A stretch of 27,561 nt of DNA from Methanothermobacter sp049720995 (GCF_049720995.1 NZ_JBNASF010000021.1:1-27561), one strand, 5' to 3'. Positions 1-7,990 are shown, counted from the first letter of the stretch. Notes: generated by a model not told the origin, from the sequence alone. Program-made: numbers and translations.

Positions 1-116
1 CCTGCCTCTGCATACACAAATTCCAGTTCAAGGTCCAGCCCCCCAAGAACGTGGAGGGCGGCCTCCATGACCTCCTTACCGATACCATCGCCGGGTATAA
101 CTGTTATCCTGTACAT
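1..116 (-). CDS. 3-isopropylmalate / isocitrate dehydrogenase family protein, N-terminal fragment
   Basis: Only the first 38 codons lie in the window; the gene runs off the left edge. The visible protein begins MYRITVIPGDGIGKEVMEAA. The IPGDGIG segment is the N-terminal signature of NAD(P)-dependent beta-decarboxylating dehydrogenases (LeuB, AksF, Icd), which oxidise and decarboxylate 2-hydroxyacids. The ATG is preceded by AGGTG. I infer LeuB (leucine synthesis) or its methanogen paralogue homoisocitrate dehydrogenase AksF (coenzyme B synthesis); the fragment is too short to choose. It diverges from the TPR gene across a short AT-rich promoter region. Confidence 0.85.
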   Translation of the reverse strand, partial: MYRITVIPGDGIGKEVMEAALHVLGGLDLELEFVYAEA

Positions 117-181
117 CTGAACACCTTAAGTTTAATTCCATGAATCCAGTATCTGCTCCTGGATGATTCCATGGGATATGG

Positions 182-195
182 TATAATATTTAAGG
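182..195. promoter_or_regulatory. AT-rich TATA-like element in a divergent intergenic region
   Basis: The element tataatatttaagg lies between the divergent dehydrogenase (minus) and TPR protein (plus) genes. Archaeal TATA boxes are near-symmetric, so it could serve either side. For the plus strand it would place the start near 215. The region 131-176 also holds a short dyad (ATCCAG at 144-149, CTGGAT at 159-164), noted without assigning a function. Confidence 0.45.
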
Positions 196-231
196 ATCCT
201 ATGATAAAATTATATCAGGTGGGGGGAATTT

Positions 232-1119
232 TTGGTGTTTTATCTTACCGTTCTCAGTATATTTGATTCTCTGAGGGATGATAGAAGCGCTCTCAGACAC
301 TACGAGAAGAAGCTTCACGAGTATCAGGAACATGAGGCTGAGGTTCTCATAGATATAGGGGTCATCTACCTTGACAGGGGGGAAACCGAGAGGGCAGTGG
401 GAAGCTTTGAGGAGGCCCTTGAAACCTACAGGAAACTCAAATTTCATGAGGGCGTTGCATATGCCTCTGAACTCCTTGGGGACTCCCTGATGTCGCAGCG
501 GGAATTTGACAGGGCTATGAAATGCTACTCAGAGGCCCTCTCGATATACTCGGATATCAACAGCAGGGTTGCAGATGAACTGAGGGATAAGATATATGAG
601 GCGGGTAAGATAAGGGAGGCGGTTGGTGTAGATGATACTGAACCTGAACCCTTCCAGCAGAATTCACAGTCCACAGACATACAATCTGAGACCCAGAAAA
701 TCTTCAGACTTGCAGATGACCTCATGGGTATCATTGACTCCTTTGAATCATACGGGAAGTACTGGGAGGACCGTGACATGGACGCCATCAATTCAAACCT
801 GGAGTCTGCCACCATTATACGTGACCTTCCAACAGAGGCTCTTCTTAATCTTCTGATAGGTCGCTACAGGATGGAGGAGGGTGAGCTTTACGATGCCCTG
901 AAGTTCATTAAAAGGTCAAACAGGATATTCAGGGAGAGTGGAGATTCTAGAGGGGTTGCGGTGTCCCTTGTGATCCTTGGAGTTCTCTTATTCCTTATTG
1001 ATGAGCGTGAAAACCTCTACAATGTATTCAAGGAGGCAATTGAGATATTCAGGTCACTTGGACTTGAGGGGGCTGAGAGGGTTACAATTAAAATCATAGA
1101 TACCCTCACCAGGAGTTAA
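232..1119 (+). CDS. tetratricopeptide repeat (TPR) protein
   Basis: This is a 295-residue soluble helical-repeat protein. At least two TPR units are clear near the N-terminus (about residues 33-66 and 72-108, with patterns such as GVIYLDRGETERAVGSFEEA), and two more near the C-terminus (about 198-270). They are separated by a polar linker at about 125-160 rich in Glu, Gln and Ser. TPRs are protein-binding scaffolds; no catalytic domain or signal peptide is visible, so the partner is unknown. The start is TTG at 232 (GTG at 235 is equally possible) behind AGGTGGGGGG at 217-226. The last codons and stop lie inside a perfect 48-bp tandem duplication, so a second copy of the 3' end follows the gene. 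Confidence 0.85.
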   Translation: MVFYLTVLSIFDSLRDDRSALRHYEKKLHEYQEHEAEVLIDIGVIYLDRGETERAVGSFEEALETYRKLKFHEGVAYASELLGDSLMSQREFDRAMKCYSEALSIYSDINSRVADELRDKIYEAGKIREAVGVDDTEPEPFQQNSQSTDIQSETQKIFRLADDLMGIIDSFESYGKYWEDRDMDAINSNLESATIIRDLPTEALLNLLIGRYRMEEGELYDALKFIKRSNRIFRESGDSRGVAVSLVILGVLLFLIDERENLYNVFKEAIEIFRSLGLEGAERVTIKIIDTLTRS

Positions 1120-1186
1120 GCATCATTTCTCCCTTACTAAATCATAGATACCCTCACCAGGAGTTAAGCATCATTTCTCCCTTACT
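1091..1186 (+). repeat. perfect 48-bp tandem duplication across the TPR gene stop codon
   Basis: Copy 1 is 1091-1138 and copy 2 is 1139-1186, with no mismatches. Copy 1 holds the last nine codons and the TAA stop of the TPR gene plus 19 downstream bases; copy 2 is noncoding. The perfect identity suggests a recent event or continued homogenisation. Confidence 0.95.
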
Positions 1187-1310
1187 TGATATGTTTAGCC
1201 GTATTTTGCTTGATTGGTGTATTGAAGTACAATTCATGGGCTTCAGAACGCTGGTTTTCCAGGATAAATATTATGTATCCACGGGGACATAACGAATATA
1301 AGGTGATTAT

Positions 1311-1877
1311 ATGCAGAGGAGAGAAAACGTTGCGAGGCTCATTGAGCAGTTAAGGGAAGACGATGAACTCATGAGGGTTCAGGTTATTGAACTCCTTAGT
1401 GAGATAGGTGAACCTGCAGTTGAACATCTCATTGAGGCCCTCGACGATGATAACAAGTTTGTGAGGAGGGGAGCAGCTGCGGCACTTGGTAAGATTGGGG
1501 ATCCCCGGTCCATAGGACCCCTCATAGAGGCCCTGGCCGATGAGAATAAATGGGTTCGGAGGGACGCATCAACCGCCCTTGCAAAGATGGGTGACGAGGC
1601 AGTGAAACCCCTCCTTGAGAGCCTCTCAAGCGAAGACTGGAAGATAAGGGGTGCTGCCGCATGGGTCATAGGAAACTTCAGGGATGAGAGGGCTGTTGAA
1701 CCACTCATTGAACTCCTGGAGGATGATAGTGGCTTCGTGAGAAGTGGCGCTGCAAGGTCCCTCGAGCAGATAGGTGGGGAACGGGTTAGAGAAGCAATGG
1801 AGAAACTGGCAGAGACCGGCACGGGATTCGCAAGAAAGGTCGCCCTCAGCTACCTTGAAACCCACCAGGAGGAGTAA
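1311..1877 (+). CDS. HEAT-repeat (PBS-lyase type) protein
   Basis: A 188-residue protein made almost entirely of about six helical repeats of roughly 31 residues. Each carries the pattern VxxLIEAL(A/D)D...VRRxAAxALGKIGD; an example is AVEPLIELLEDDSGFVRSGA. Such HEAT/E-Z-type repeats form solenoids that bind other proteins. The bilin-lyase name attached to this family has no relevance in a methanogen. It appears orthologous to MTH187 of strain deltaH, a HEAT protein with a known structure and no firm function. ATG at 1311 follows AGGTGAT at 1301-1307. The next gene starts three bases past its stop, so it is probably co-transcribed with malate dehydrogenase. Confidence 0.9.
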   Translation: MQRRENVARLIEQLREDDELMRVQVIELLSEIGEPAVEHLIEALDDDNKFVRRGAAAALGKIGDPRSIGPLIEALADENKWVRRDASTALAKMGDEAVKPLLESLSSEDWKIRGAAAWVIGNFRDERAVEPLIELLEDDSGFVRSGAARSLEQIGGERVREAMEKLAETGTGFARKVALSYLETHQEE

Positions 1878-1880
1878 TTT

Positions 1881-2858
1881 TTGAAGGTAAGTATAATTGG
1901 ATCAACAGGGCGTGTTGGAAGGGCAACGGCACTGTGCCTTGCAGAGGAGGAGGCTGTGAAGACACTGCACCTCATATCAAGGAGGGAGAGCCTTGACCAG
2001 AACATTGGAGAGGTCCTTGATATGAGCGACGCCCTTGCAGCCAAGGGGGTTTCGGTTAAGCTGGAGAACTCTGCCGACATCGAAAATGTCCACGGCTCAA
2101 GGATAGTTGTTATAACCGCGGGTGTTCCCAGAACCGCTGACATGGACAGGGATGACCTTGCATTCCAGAATGGAGTTATCGTTGCCGAGTATGCAAGACA
2201 GATTGCCAGGTTCGCCCCTGATTCAATTATACTTGTCGTGACCAATCCTGTTGATGTGATGACCTACGTTGCGCTTAAGTATTCGGGTTTTCATCCCAGC
2301 AAGGTATTTGGCCTTGGAAACCACCTTGACTCCCTCAGACTGAAGAATTACATGGCAAGGCATTTTAATGTCCATGTTAGCGAGGTTCACACCAGGGTTA
2401 TCGGGCAGCACGGCCCCTACATGGTCCCACTCATAAGTTCGACATCCATAGGGGGTATACCAATTGAACACTATGCAAGGAGGGACTACTTCTCTGGTTA
2501 CCGGAGGTTCGACCTCAAGAAGACCATAGAGAAGGTTATCAATGCAGGTAGCAACATCATAAGCAGGAAGGGGGCCACTGAGTATGGTCCTGCCTTTGCC
2601 ATCTCCAACATAGTGACAACGATACTGAATGATGAGCGAAGGATACTCACGGTTTCAACCCTCATGGAGGGTGAGATTGATGGTATCCGGGATGTGTGTC
2701 TGGGTGTGCCGGTGAAACTCGGTAAGAATGGTATAGAGGGTGTTGTGCCTGTTCTAATGGATAGAGATGAGAGGGAAGCCTTCAGGGAGGCTGCAAACCA
2801 TGTCAGAAACTCTACAATGAAGGTTATGGAGTTTCTGGATGAGGAACTTCCACTTTAG
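1881..2858 (+). CDS. mdh: malate dehydrogenase (LDH-like MDH)
   Basis: A 325-residue cytosolic enzyme of the lactate/malate dehydrogenase family, interconverting malate and oxaloacetate with NAD(P)H. In methanogens it serves the incomplete reductive TCA branch. Visible motifs are the Rossmann glycine loop GSTGRVG (residues 7-13), the mobile loop AGVPRTADMDRDDL with Arg84 and Arg90 (Arg marks malate rather than lactate specificity), TNPVDV with Asn122, the GNHLDSLR segment (Asp150, Arg153), and catalytic His177 in GQHG. The start is TTG at 1881, preceded by AGGAGGAG at 1867-1874, which overlaps the end of the HEAT gene. It corresponds to MTH188. Confidence 0.95.
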   Translation: MKVSIIGSTGRVGRATALCLAEEEAVKTLHLISRRESLDQNIGEVLDMSDALAAKGVSVKLENSADIENVHGSRIVVITAGVPRTADMDRDDLAFQNGVIVAEYARQIARFAPDSIILVVTNPVDVMTYVALKYSGFHPSKVFGLGNHLDSLRLKNYMARHFNVHVSEVHTRVIGQHGPYMVPLISSTSIGGIPIEHYARRDYFSGYRRFDLKKTIEKVINAGSNIISRKGATEYGPAFAISNIVTTILNDERRILTVSTLMEGEIDGIRDVCLGVPVKLGKNGIEGVVPVLMDRDEREAFREAANHVRNSTMKVMEFLDEELPL

Positions 2859-3172
2859 TCTTTGCCGGGCTTTTCGCTTGATCAGCGGCTTTCAGGGGAT
2901 GGTTCTTTCATTTACCCATTTTCATTTCAGTGACCACATGGCGCCGATTGTCTTTAAGGGCGTGGGACACTGATTTTATGTAACACTTTCAGAGTTACCA
3001 TGGAAATATTTATATAGCTGTTCAATTATAACTTAATTCAAGACCTGGTTTCTGAACATTGTACACTGAGATTCTGCCGGGTCTGGGTTCAGAGATAACC
3101 GGCAACTCTTTTCCGGTATATTTATATGGTCATGTGCCAAAAACCTAATCAAAAAAACTGAAAGGAGACACC
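2859..3172 (+). other. 314-bp intergenic region: two TATA boxes, hairpin with T-run
   Basis: No convincing ORF or tRNA is present. A TATA-like box lies at 3007-3017. About 60 bp further is a hairpin (TGCCGG 3075-3080, CCGGCA 3099-3104, 18-nt loop) followed by ctctttt at 3106-3112. A second TATA box then lies at 3119-3128, close to pdxT. The first promoter would make either a long leader or a short terminated RNA of about 75 nt. Confidence 0.5.
3119..3128 (+). promoter_or_regulatory. TATA box of the pdxT-glutamate synthase operon
   Basis: The sequence tatttatatg lies about 50 bp before the pdxT ATG, placing the transcript start near 3150. A good Shine-Dalgarno sequence (AAAGGAGA) follows at about 3161-3168. 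Confidence 0.55.
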
Positions 3173-3751
3173 ATGATAAGGATAGGCATTCTTGATCTTC
3201 AGGGCGATGTTTCCGAGCACCTCGAGATGACCCGGAGGGCAGTTGAGAGGATGGATGTGGATGCAGAGGTAGTGAGGGTTAGGACAGCTGAGGACGCATC
3301 AGCTGTAGATGCAATAATAATCTCCGGCGGCGAGAGCACCGTCATAGGTAAACTGATGGAGGAGACAGGGATAAAGGATGTTATCCTCACTGAGAACAAA
3401 GCAGTCATGGGGACCTGCGCCGGGATGGTTCTTCTTGCAAGGGAAACCGACTATGAACAGCCTCTCCTGGGACTCATAGACATGAAGGTTAAGAGAAACG
3501 CCTTTGGAAGGCAGAAGGATTCCTTTGAGGAGGAAATAGAGATCCTTGGAAGAAAATTCCACGGGATATTCATAAGGGCGCCTGCCGCCCTTGAGGTGGG
3601 TGAAGGAGCTGAGGTACTATCCAGAATCGATGAATTGATCATAGCAGTGAAGGAGGGCTGCAACCTTGCACTCGCCTTCCACCCTGAACTGGGAGAGGAT
3701 ACGGGACTTCACGAATACTTTATAAAGGAGGTATTGAATTGTGTGGAATAG
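3173..3751 (+). CDS. pdxT: pyridoxal 5'-phosphate synthase glutaminase subunit PdxT
   Basis: A 192-residue class I glutamine amidotransferase that supplies ammonia to PdxS for vitamin B6 (PLP) synthesis. The triad is visible: nucleophile Cys82 in GTCAGM and His170/Glu172 in FHPELG. The PdxT signatures GGESTVIGKL, RNAFGRQ and FIRAPA are also present. Length matches the family. It starts at ATG 3173 after GGAGA. PdxS is not in the window; instead pdxT heads the glutamate synthase operon and overlaps the next gene by 13 bp, so the two glutaminase-type proteins are translationally coupled. PLP is the cofactor of transaminases that use glutamate, a plausible reason for the linkage. Confidence 0.95.
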   Translation: MIRIGILDLQGDVSEHLEMTRRAVERMDVDAEVVRVRTAEDASAVDAIIISGGESTVIGKLMEETGIKDVILTENKAVMGTCAGMVLLARETDYEQPLLGLIDMKVKRNAFGRQKDSFEEEIEILGRKFHGIFIRAPAALEVGEGAEVLSRIDELIIAVKEGCNLALAFHPELGEDTGLHEYFIKEVLNCVE

Positions 3752-4656
3752 CAGGAGTGGTCTACAAGGATGGTAAACTTCACAACGTCGGGGCAGACAT
3801 GACCAGGATGCTCCATGCACTGCAGCACAGGGGCCCCGACTCAGCGGGATTCTCAATTTATGGAGGTCTTGGTCTTGAAGAAAACGAGTACCTCCTTAAC
3901 ATTGAGATTAAAGAAAAGAAGGGACTTCTTGAGAGGGTTAAGGAAACAGTTGAAACTGTAAGCCCCATAAGGAAAGATGAGATCATCCCATCAGTTGAGA
4001 ACTACATAATATACCGCTGCAGAGTCACCCTCGAATCATTCTCACAGCTCAAACCACTCATAATGGATATAGACAGGATAGAGGATGTCATGGTACTCAA
4101 TGGAAGCCACTCCTTTGAAATGATAAAGGATGTGGGGTCTGTACTTGAAATAGCAGACCGCTATGACACCTGGTCAAAGAGGGGCACACATGCCATAGGC
4201 CACACCAGGTTCTCAACAGAGAGCATAGTTGACAGGTACCATGCACACCCCTTCCAGAGTTACATCATCCCAGACATAACAGTGGTACACAACGGTCAGA
4301 TAACCAACTACTGGAAGATAAGGGAACCCCTTGAGAGGAAGGGACACGTATTCGAGACAAACAACGACACAGAATGCATAGTCCACTACGTTGCAGATAA
4401 ACTGGCATCAGGCTACAGCCTGGAGGAGGCACTTGAGCAGTCAGTCAGGGATATGGACGGACCCTTCTCATACATAGTTGGAACACCCACCGGTGTGGGG
4501 ATAGCAAAGGACCAGCTTGGTCTCAGGCCAGGGGTGATGGCAGAGAACGATGAGGTATTCGCTGTTGCATCGGAGGAGGTCTCCCTGAGGGAGGTCATGG
4601 ATACAACCGAGGTTGAACAGATATCCCCCGGCGAGGTCAGGGTATACGAGATATAG
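3739..4656 (+). CDS. glutamate synthase amidotransferase subunit (GltB N-terminal domain-like)
   Basis: A 305-residue stand-alone class II (Ntn) glutamine amidotransferase, equivalent to the first domain of bacterial GltB. It hydrolyses glutamine and passes ammonia to the synthase domain. Cys2 (MCGIAGV) is the N-terminal nucleophile exposed after Met removal. RGPDSAGFS, GHTRFSTES, HNGQITNYW and the glutamine-site segment NNDTECIVHY are all conserved. The start is TTG at 3739 inside the pdxT 3' end, with AAAGGAGGT at 3724-3732; only this start puts Cys at position 2. The FMN and GXGXG domains are encoded separately downstream. Confidence 0.93.
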   Translation: MCGIAGVVYKDGKLHNVGADMTRMLHALQHRGPDSAGFSIYGGLGLEENEYLLNIEIKEKKGLLERVKETVETVSPIRKDEIIPSVENYIIYRCRVTLESFSQLKPLIMDIDRIEDVMVLNGSHSFEMIKDVGSVLEIADRYDTWSKRGTHAIGHTRFSTESIVDRYHAHPFQSYIIPDITVVHNGQITNYWKIREPLERKGHVFETNNDTECIVHYVADKLASGYSLEEALEQSVRDMDGPFSYIVGTPTGVGIAKDQLGLRPGVMAENDEVFAVASEEVSLREVMDTTEVEQISPGEVRVYEI

Positions 4657-4662
4657 GGTGAT

Positions 4663-5355
4663 ATGATGAGGGAAGCAGTAGTTGATGCAGAATCAAAAAC
4701 CCCAAGGGAGGTTAACAGGGCCATAAAGAGCCTTGCAAAGAACCACGACAGAATAGTGGTTAAAAACCCCAACGCCATGCACTACATCGGCGCGGGACTC
4801 ACAGAGGACGTGGAGCTCATAATAGATGGTTCAGCCGGATACTTCGCCGCGACAATGATACACGGTCCAAGGGTTAAGATAAATGGTAACGCAGGATGGT
4901 TCCCTGCAGACAACATGACAGAAGGTGAGGTCATAATAGAGGGATCGGCCGGTGACGGAGTTGGACAGGGAATCTACGGCGGAACAGTCGTTGTAAGAAG
5001 GGGAGCAGGTTCAAGAACAGGAGAGATAATGAAGAACGGGACCATCATCATAGGCGGGAACTCAGGTTTCATGACAGGCCTCTTCATGATGGGCGGCCGC
5101 ATAATAGTTTTGGGGGACCTTGCAGGGGACGCAGGGGAGTCCATCATAAGGGGAACAATATACGTTGGTGGAGAAATAAAAAGCCTTGGAAAGAACGCAA
5201 AGGTTGAGGACATAACCCCGGAGGAGGAAGAGGAACTCAGAGGTGTCCTCTCAGAATACGGATTTGAACTTGAAGATGAGGAATACCATTCCTTCAGAAA
5301 GATTGTCCCAAGAAGCAAAAGGCCATTTTATGGCGAAGAATCGGAGGAAGGATAA
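4663..5355 (+). CDS. glutamate synthase GXGXG-domain subunit (GltB C-terminal domain-like)
   Basis: A 230-residue protein matching the right-handed beta-helix GXGXG domain that closes bacterial GltB and also occurs in FwdC/FmdC. Repeated glycine turns such as GSAGYFAA, GNAGWFPA, GSAGDGVGQGIYGG, GNSGFMTG and GDLAGDAGES run through about residues 45-165. The domain is structural, linking the amidotransferase and FMN domains. The C-terminal 60 residues are charged (about 180-230, EEEEEL). ATG at 4663 follows GGTGAT, six bases after the previous stop. Its stop overlaps the start of the FrhB-like gene by one base (TAATG). Confidence 0.9.
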   Translation: MMREAVVDAESKTPREVNRAIKSLAKNHDRIVVKNPNAMHYIGAGLTEDVELIIDGSAGYFAATMIHGPRVKINGNAGWFPADNMTEGEVIIEGSAGDGVGQGIYGGTVVVRRGAGSRTGEIMKNGTIIIGGNSGFMTGLFMMGGRIIVLGDLAGDAGESIIRGTIYVGGEIKSLGKNAKVEDITPEEEEELRGVLSEYGFELEDEEYHSFRKIVPRSKRPFYGEESEEG

Positions 5356-6410
5356 TGAGCAGATATGCGATGGTCGGAACACCCTGCCAGATAACAGCAG
5401 CCACACTGATGAAGGAATATAACGGGGAATTCCCTGTTGAACTCAGAATCGGGCTCTTCTGCATGGAGAACTTCTCCTACACCTACCTGAAGGAACTTGC
5501 AGAGGAGGAGGGTGTTGATCTCAGGGATGTTTCAGAGTGCAGGATAGAGAAGGGCAGGCTCTGGTTCCACCTCAACGATGGAAGCACAGTATCCATACCA
5601 CTTGAAAGGGCCAGATCTGCAATGAGAAAGAACTGCTCTGTATGTATGGACTTCACATCAGAACAGTCAGACGTTTCAGTGGGATCTGTGGGCTCACCTC
5701 AGGGATGGTCAACACTCATAATAAGGACAGAGAGGGGGAGAGAGCTGGTTGAGGGGGCATCAAAGGCAGGATACATTGAGACAGAACCCATAACCGGGAA
5801 GGGCCTCAAACTTCTTGAGAAACTTGCATCAGGTAAAAAGGAGGAGAACCTTGAGGAGATAAAGAGAAGGGAATCGGTTGCAAGGCCCGTCCTCTACTGG
5901 AGGGTGATGCCCGGGGATCTCTACCCTGAGGAAATTAAGGACTACCAGTTTGATGACCTGAGGGCCGACGTCATCGATGTTGGCGCATGTGTGCTCTGCG
6001 GGGCCTGCGAGGCGTCATGTCCAGAGGATATTGTGAGGATAAACGACAGAAAACCCGAGGTTAAGGGGGAATGTCCTGAGGGCTGCAACGCATGCTACGT
6101 GGCGTGTCCAAGGACCTACGTACCCGACAGCATAATAAGCCATGAATCTGCAGCCGAACCCCTGGGGGAATACACTGAGATAGTCTCTGCAAGGGCCCCC
6201 ATGTTCAGGGGCCAGGATGGTGGTGTTGTAACTGCACTCCTGACCTATGCCCTCAGGGAGGGAATCGTGGACGGTGCACTGGTGGTTGACAGGGACCCTT
6301 CAATACCATGGAAACCCGTACCTGTACTGGCGGAGGATCCAGAGGATGTTCTGAGGGCTGCAGGCACCAAGTACTCAGTATGCCCGATATTGAAGGTATT
6401 AAAGGAATAA
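5355..6410 (+). CDS. FrhB-like F420 oxidoreductase subunit with permuted domains and internal 2[4Fe-4S] ferredoxin
   Basis: A 351-residue protein related to the beta subunit of F420-reducing hydrogenase (FrhB; FAD, F420 site). The order is unusual. Residues 1-190 match the C-terminal half of FrhB: VGTPCQI (Cys11), LFCMENFSYTYL (Cys36), NCSVCMDF (Cys94, Cys97), GSVGSPQGWSTLI and LLEKLASGKKEEN. Next come two 4Fe-4S motifs (Cys212/215/218/222 and Cys240/244/247/251). Residues 273-351 then match the N-terminal half of FrhB: YTEIVSAR, DGGVVTALLTYALREGIVDG, PWKPVPV, AAGTKYS. The start is fixed by TAATG overlap with the upstream gene. I infer that it delivers electrons from reduced F420 or ferredoxin to the glutamate synthase encoded around it. 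Confidence 0.85.
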   Translation: MSRYAMVGTPCQITAATLMKEYNGEFPVELRIGLFCMENFSYTYLKELAEEEGVDLRDVSECRIEKGRLWFHLNDGSTVSIPLERARSAMRKNCSVCMDFTSEQSDVSVGSVGSPQGWSTLIIRTERGRELVEGASKAGYIETEPITGKGLKLLEKLASGKKEENLEEIKRRESVARPVLYWRVMPGDLYPEEIKDYQFDDLRADVIDVGACVLCGACEASCPEDIVRINDRKPEVKGECPEGCNACYVACPRTYVPDSIISHESAAEPLGEYTEIVSARAPMFRGQDGGVVTALLTYALREGIVDGALVVDRDPSIPWKPVPVLAEDPEDVLRAAGTKYSVCPILKVLKE

Positions 6411-6422
6411 GAGGGGTTAAAG

Positions 6423-7922
6423 ATGCCTTTTAAGGTTGAAAGAAAGGAAGATGTATGTAAGAGGAACTTTGACCGTCCTGGCTGCTGCTGGTACATGTGT
6501 GATAACCGGGACGAGTCACTCTGCGCAAACTGCTACTCATGCTATAACAACTGCCCGCATGATGTTTATGAGATAATAAATGGGGAACCAGTACCCATAA
6601 GGCATGAAAACTGTGTGGGGTGCCGTATCTGTGAGGAGATGTGCCCCAACAATGCAATAGAGGTTAACGCCGTACCCGAAGACAGGAGGAATGTATGGTC
6701 ATTCACTGACCTTCTTGAAATACAGAGAAAATCCAGGGAGGGTTCCTATAAGGTCAGGGGCTGCGGTGCGGTGAGGAGGATACCCACCTTTGATGACCTT
6801 GTGATCATACCTGCCCAGGTCTCAAGGCCGCCAATAGACAAGTACAGGGAGCCCTGCAATACCCGGGTGGTCCTGGGTAACAGGTACGCTGAGAACCCCC
6901 TTGAACTTGACACACCCATCATGATAGCGGCCATGTCCTTCGGTGCCCTCAGCAAGGAGGCCAAGATAGCCCTTGCAATGGGGGCAACCCTTGCAGGCAC
7001 AGCCACAAACACAGGTGAAGGGGGAATGCTCCCTGAGGAGCGCAAATACGCCTCAAAACTCATTGCACAGTATGCATCAGGACGCTTTGGTGTCTCTGCA
7101 GACTACCTGAACAATTCAGAGGCCATTGAGATCAAGATAGGTCAGGGTGCCAAGTCAGGTATGGGTGGACATCTGCTTGCAGAGAAGGTAACAGCGGAGG
7201 TCTCAAGGATAAGGATGATACCCGAGGGCACCGATGCACTGAGCCCGGCAAGGCACATGGATATCGTCGGACCTGAGGACCTAAGCATGAAGATATCCCA
7301 GCTCCGTGAGATAACCGACTGGAAGGTCCCGATAATGGTCAAGTTCACATCTGGCCGTGTTGCCGATGACGTGAAGATAGCTGCAAAGGCAGGGGCCGAT
7401 ATAGTCGTGGTTGATGGTATGCAGGGAGGTACAGGTGCAGGGCCTGACGTTGTAACCGAGCACTCAGGTATACCCACAATAGCAGCCATAGTGGAGGCCG
7501 ATGAGGCCCTCAAGGAGGTCAACCTTCGTGATGAGGTGAGCCTTGTTGCAGCTGGTGGTATAAGGAGCGGGGCAGACGTTGCAAAGGCCATTGCACTTGG
7601 TGCGGATGCAGTCTACATAGGCACAGCGGCACTTGTCTCAATTGGCTGCCGCGTCTGCCAGATGTGCTACACGGGTACTTGCAGGAAGGGTATTGCAACC
7701 CAGGACCCACGACTCAGGAAGCGCCTTGACTATGTTGAGGCAGGTAAAAACGTTGCAAGGTACATAGAGGCAATGACAGAGGAGGTGTGCATGCTCACAC
7801 AGCAGGCGGGTAACACTGATGTCAGTAAACTTGAGAAGGATGACCTCAGGGCGCTCACAGTGGAGGCCTCCGTACTGACTGGAGTTAAGATGGCTGGATT
7901 GGAGGCACCGGCCCGGTTTTAG
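6423..7922 (+). CDS. glutamate synthase FMN/iron-sulfur subunit (archaeal GltB central domain) with N-terminal ferredoxin domain
   Basis: A 499-residue protein that forms glutamate from 2-oxoglutarate and ammonia at FMN. An N-terminal ferredoxin domain has two 4Fe-4S motifs (Cys34/37/40/44 and Cys64/67/70/74), preceded by extra cysteines 12, 21, 22 and 26. The rest is the GltB FMN TIM barrel: AAMSFGALSKEA, NTGEGGM, QGAKSGMGGHL, KFTSGRVADD, VDGMQGGTGAGP, and phosphate-binding AAGGIRSGADV. The 3Fe-4S ligands are Cys409-x5-Cys415-x4-Cys420, the spacing of bacterial GltB. ATG at 6423 lies 12 bases after the FrhB-like gene. No NADPH-binding GltD is present, consistent with ferredoxin or F420-derived electrons. 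Confidence 0.95.
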   Translation: MPFKVERKEDVCKRNFDRPGCCWYMCDNRDESLCANCYSCYNNCPHDVYEIINGEPVPIRHENCVGCRICEEMCPNNAIEVNAVPEDRRNVWSFTDLLEIQRKSREGSYKVRGCGAVRRIPTFDDLVIIPAQVSRPPIDKYREPCNTRVVLGNRYAENPLELDTPIMIAAMSFGALSKEAKIALAMGATLAGTATNTGEGGMLPEERKYASKLIAQYASGRFGVSADYLNNSEAIEIKIGQGAKSGMGGHLLAEKVTAEVSRIRMIPEGTDALSPARHMDIVGPEDLSMKISQLREITDWKVPIMVKFTSGRVADDVKIAAKAGADIVVVDGMQGGTGAGPDVVTEHSGIPTIAAIVEADEALKEVNLRDEVSLVAAGGIRSGADVAKAIALGADAVYIGTAALVSIGCRVCQMCYTGTCRKGIATQDPRLRKRLDYVEAGKNVARYIEAMTEEVCMLTQQAGNTDVSKLEKDDLRALTVEASVLTGVKMAGLEAPARF

Positions 7923-7949
7923 CAGCAGAACATTTAACTCCCCTGGACA

Positions 7950-7981
7950 TTCCTTTTTTTAAAATTTTCCATTTTTCCTTT
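7950..7981 (+). terminator. T-rich terminator after the glutamate synthase operon
   Basis: Runs of T7 at 7954-7960 and further T4-T5 tracts up to 7981 lie 30-60 bp past the last stop, matching archaeal oligo-T termination. The TATA box of the next gene follows at once. Confidence 0.6.
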
Positions 7982-7990
7982 TATGAAACC

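Noticed and set aside
1379..1822. 147-codon minus-strand ORF opposite the HEAT gene
   Set aside because: It is produced by the regular codon pattern of the repeats; no ribosome site or family match.
3035..3112. Possible tRNA, because of length and a gggttcagag segment
   Set aside because: No matching stem for a T arm, no A box and no acceptor stem could be formed.
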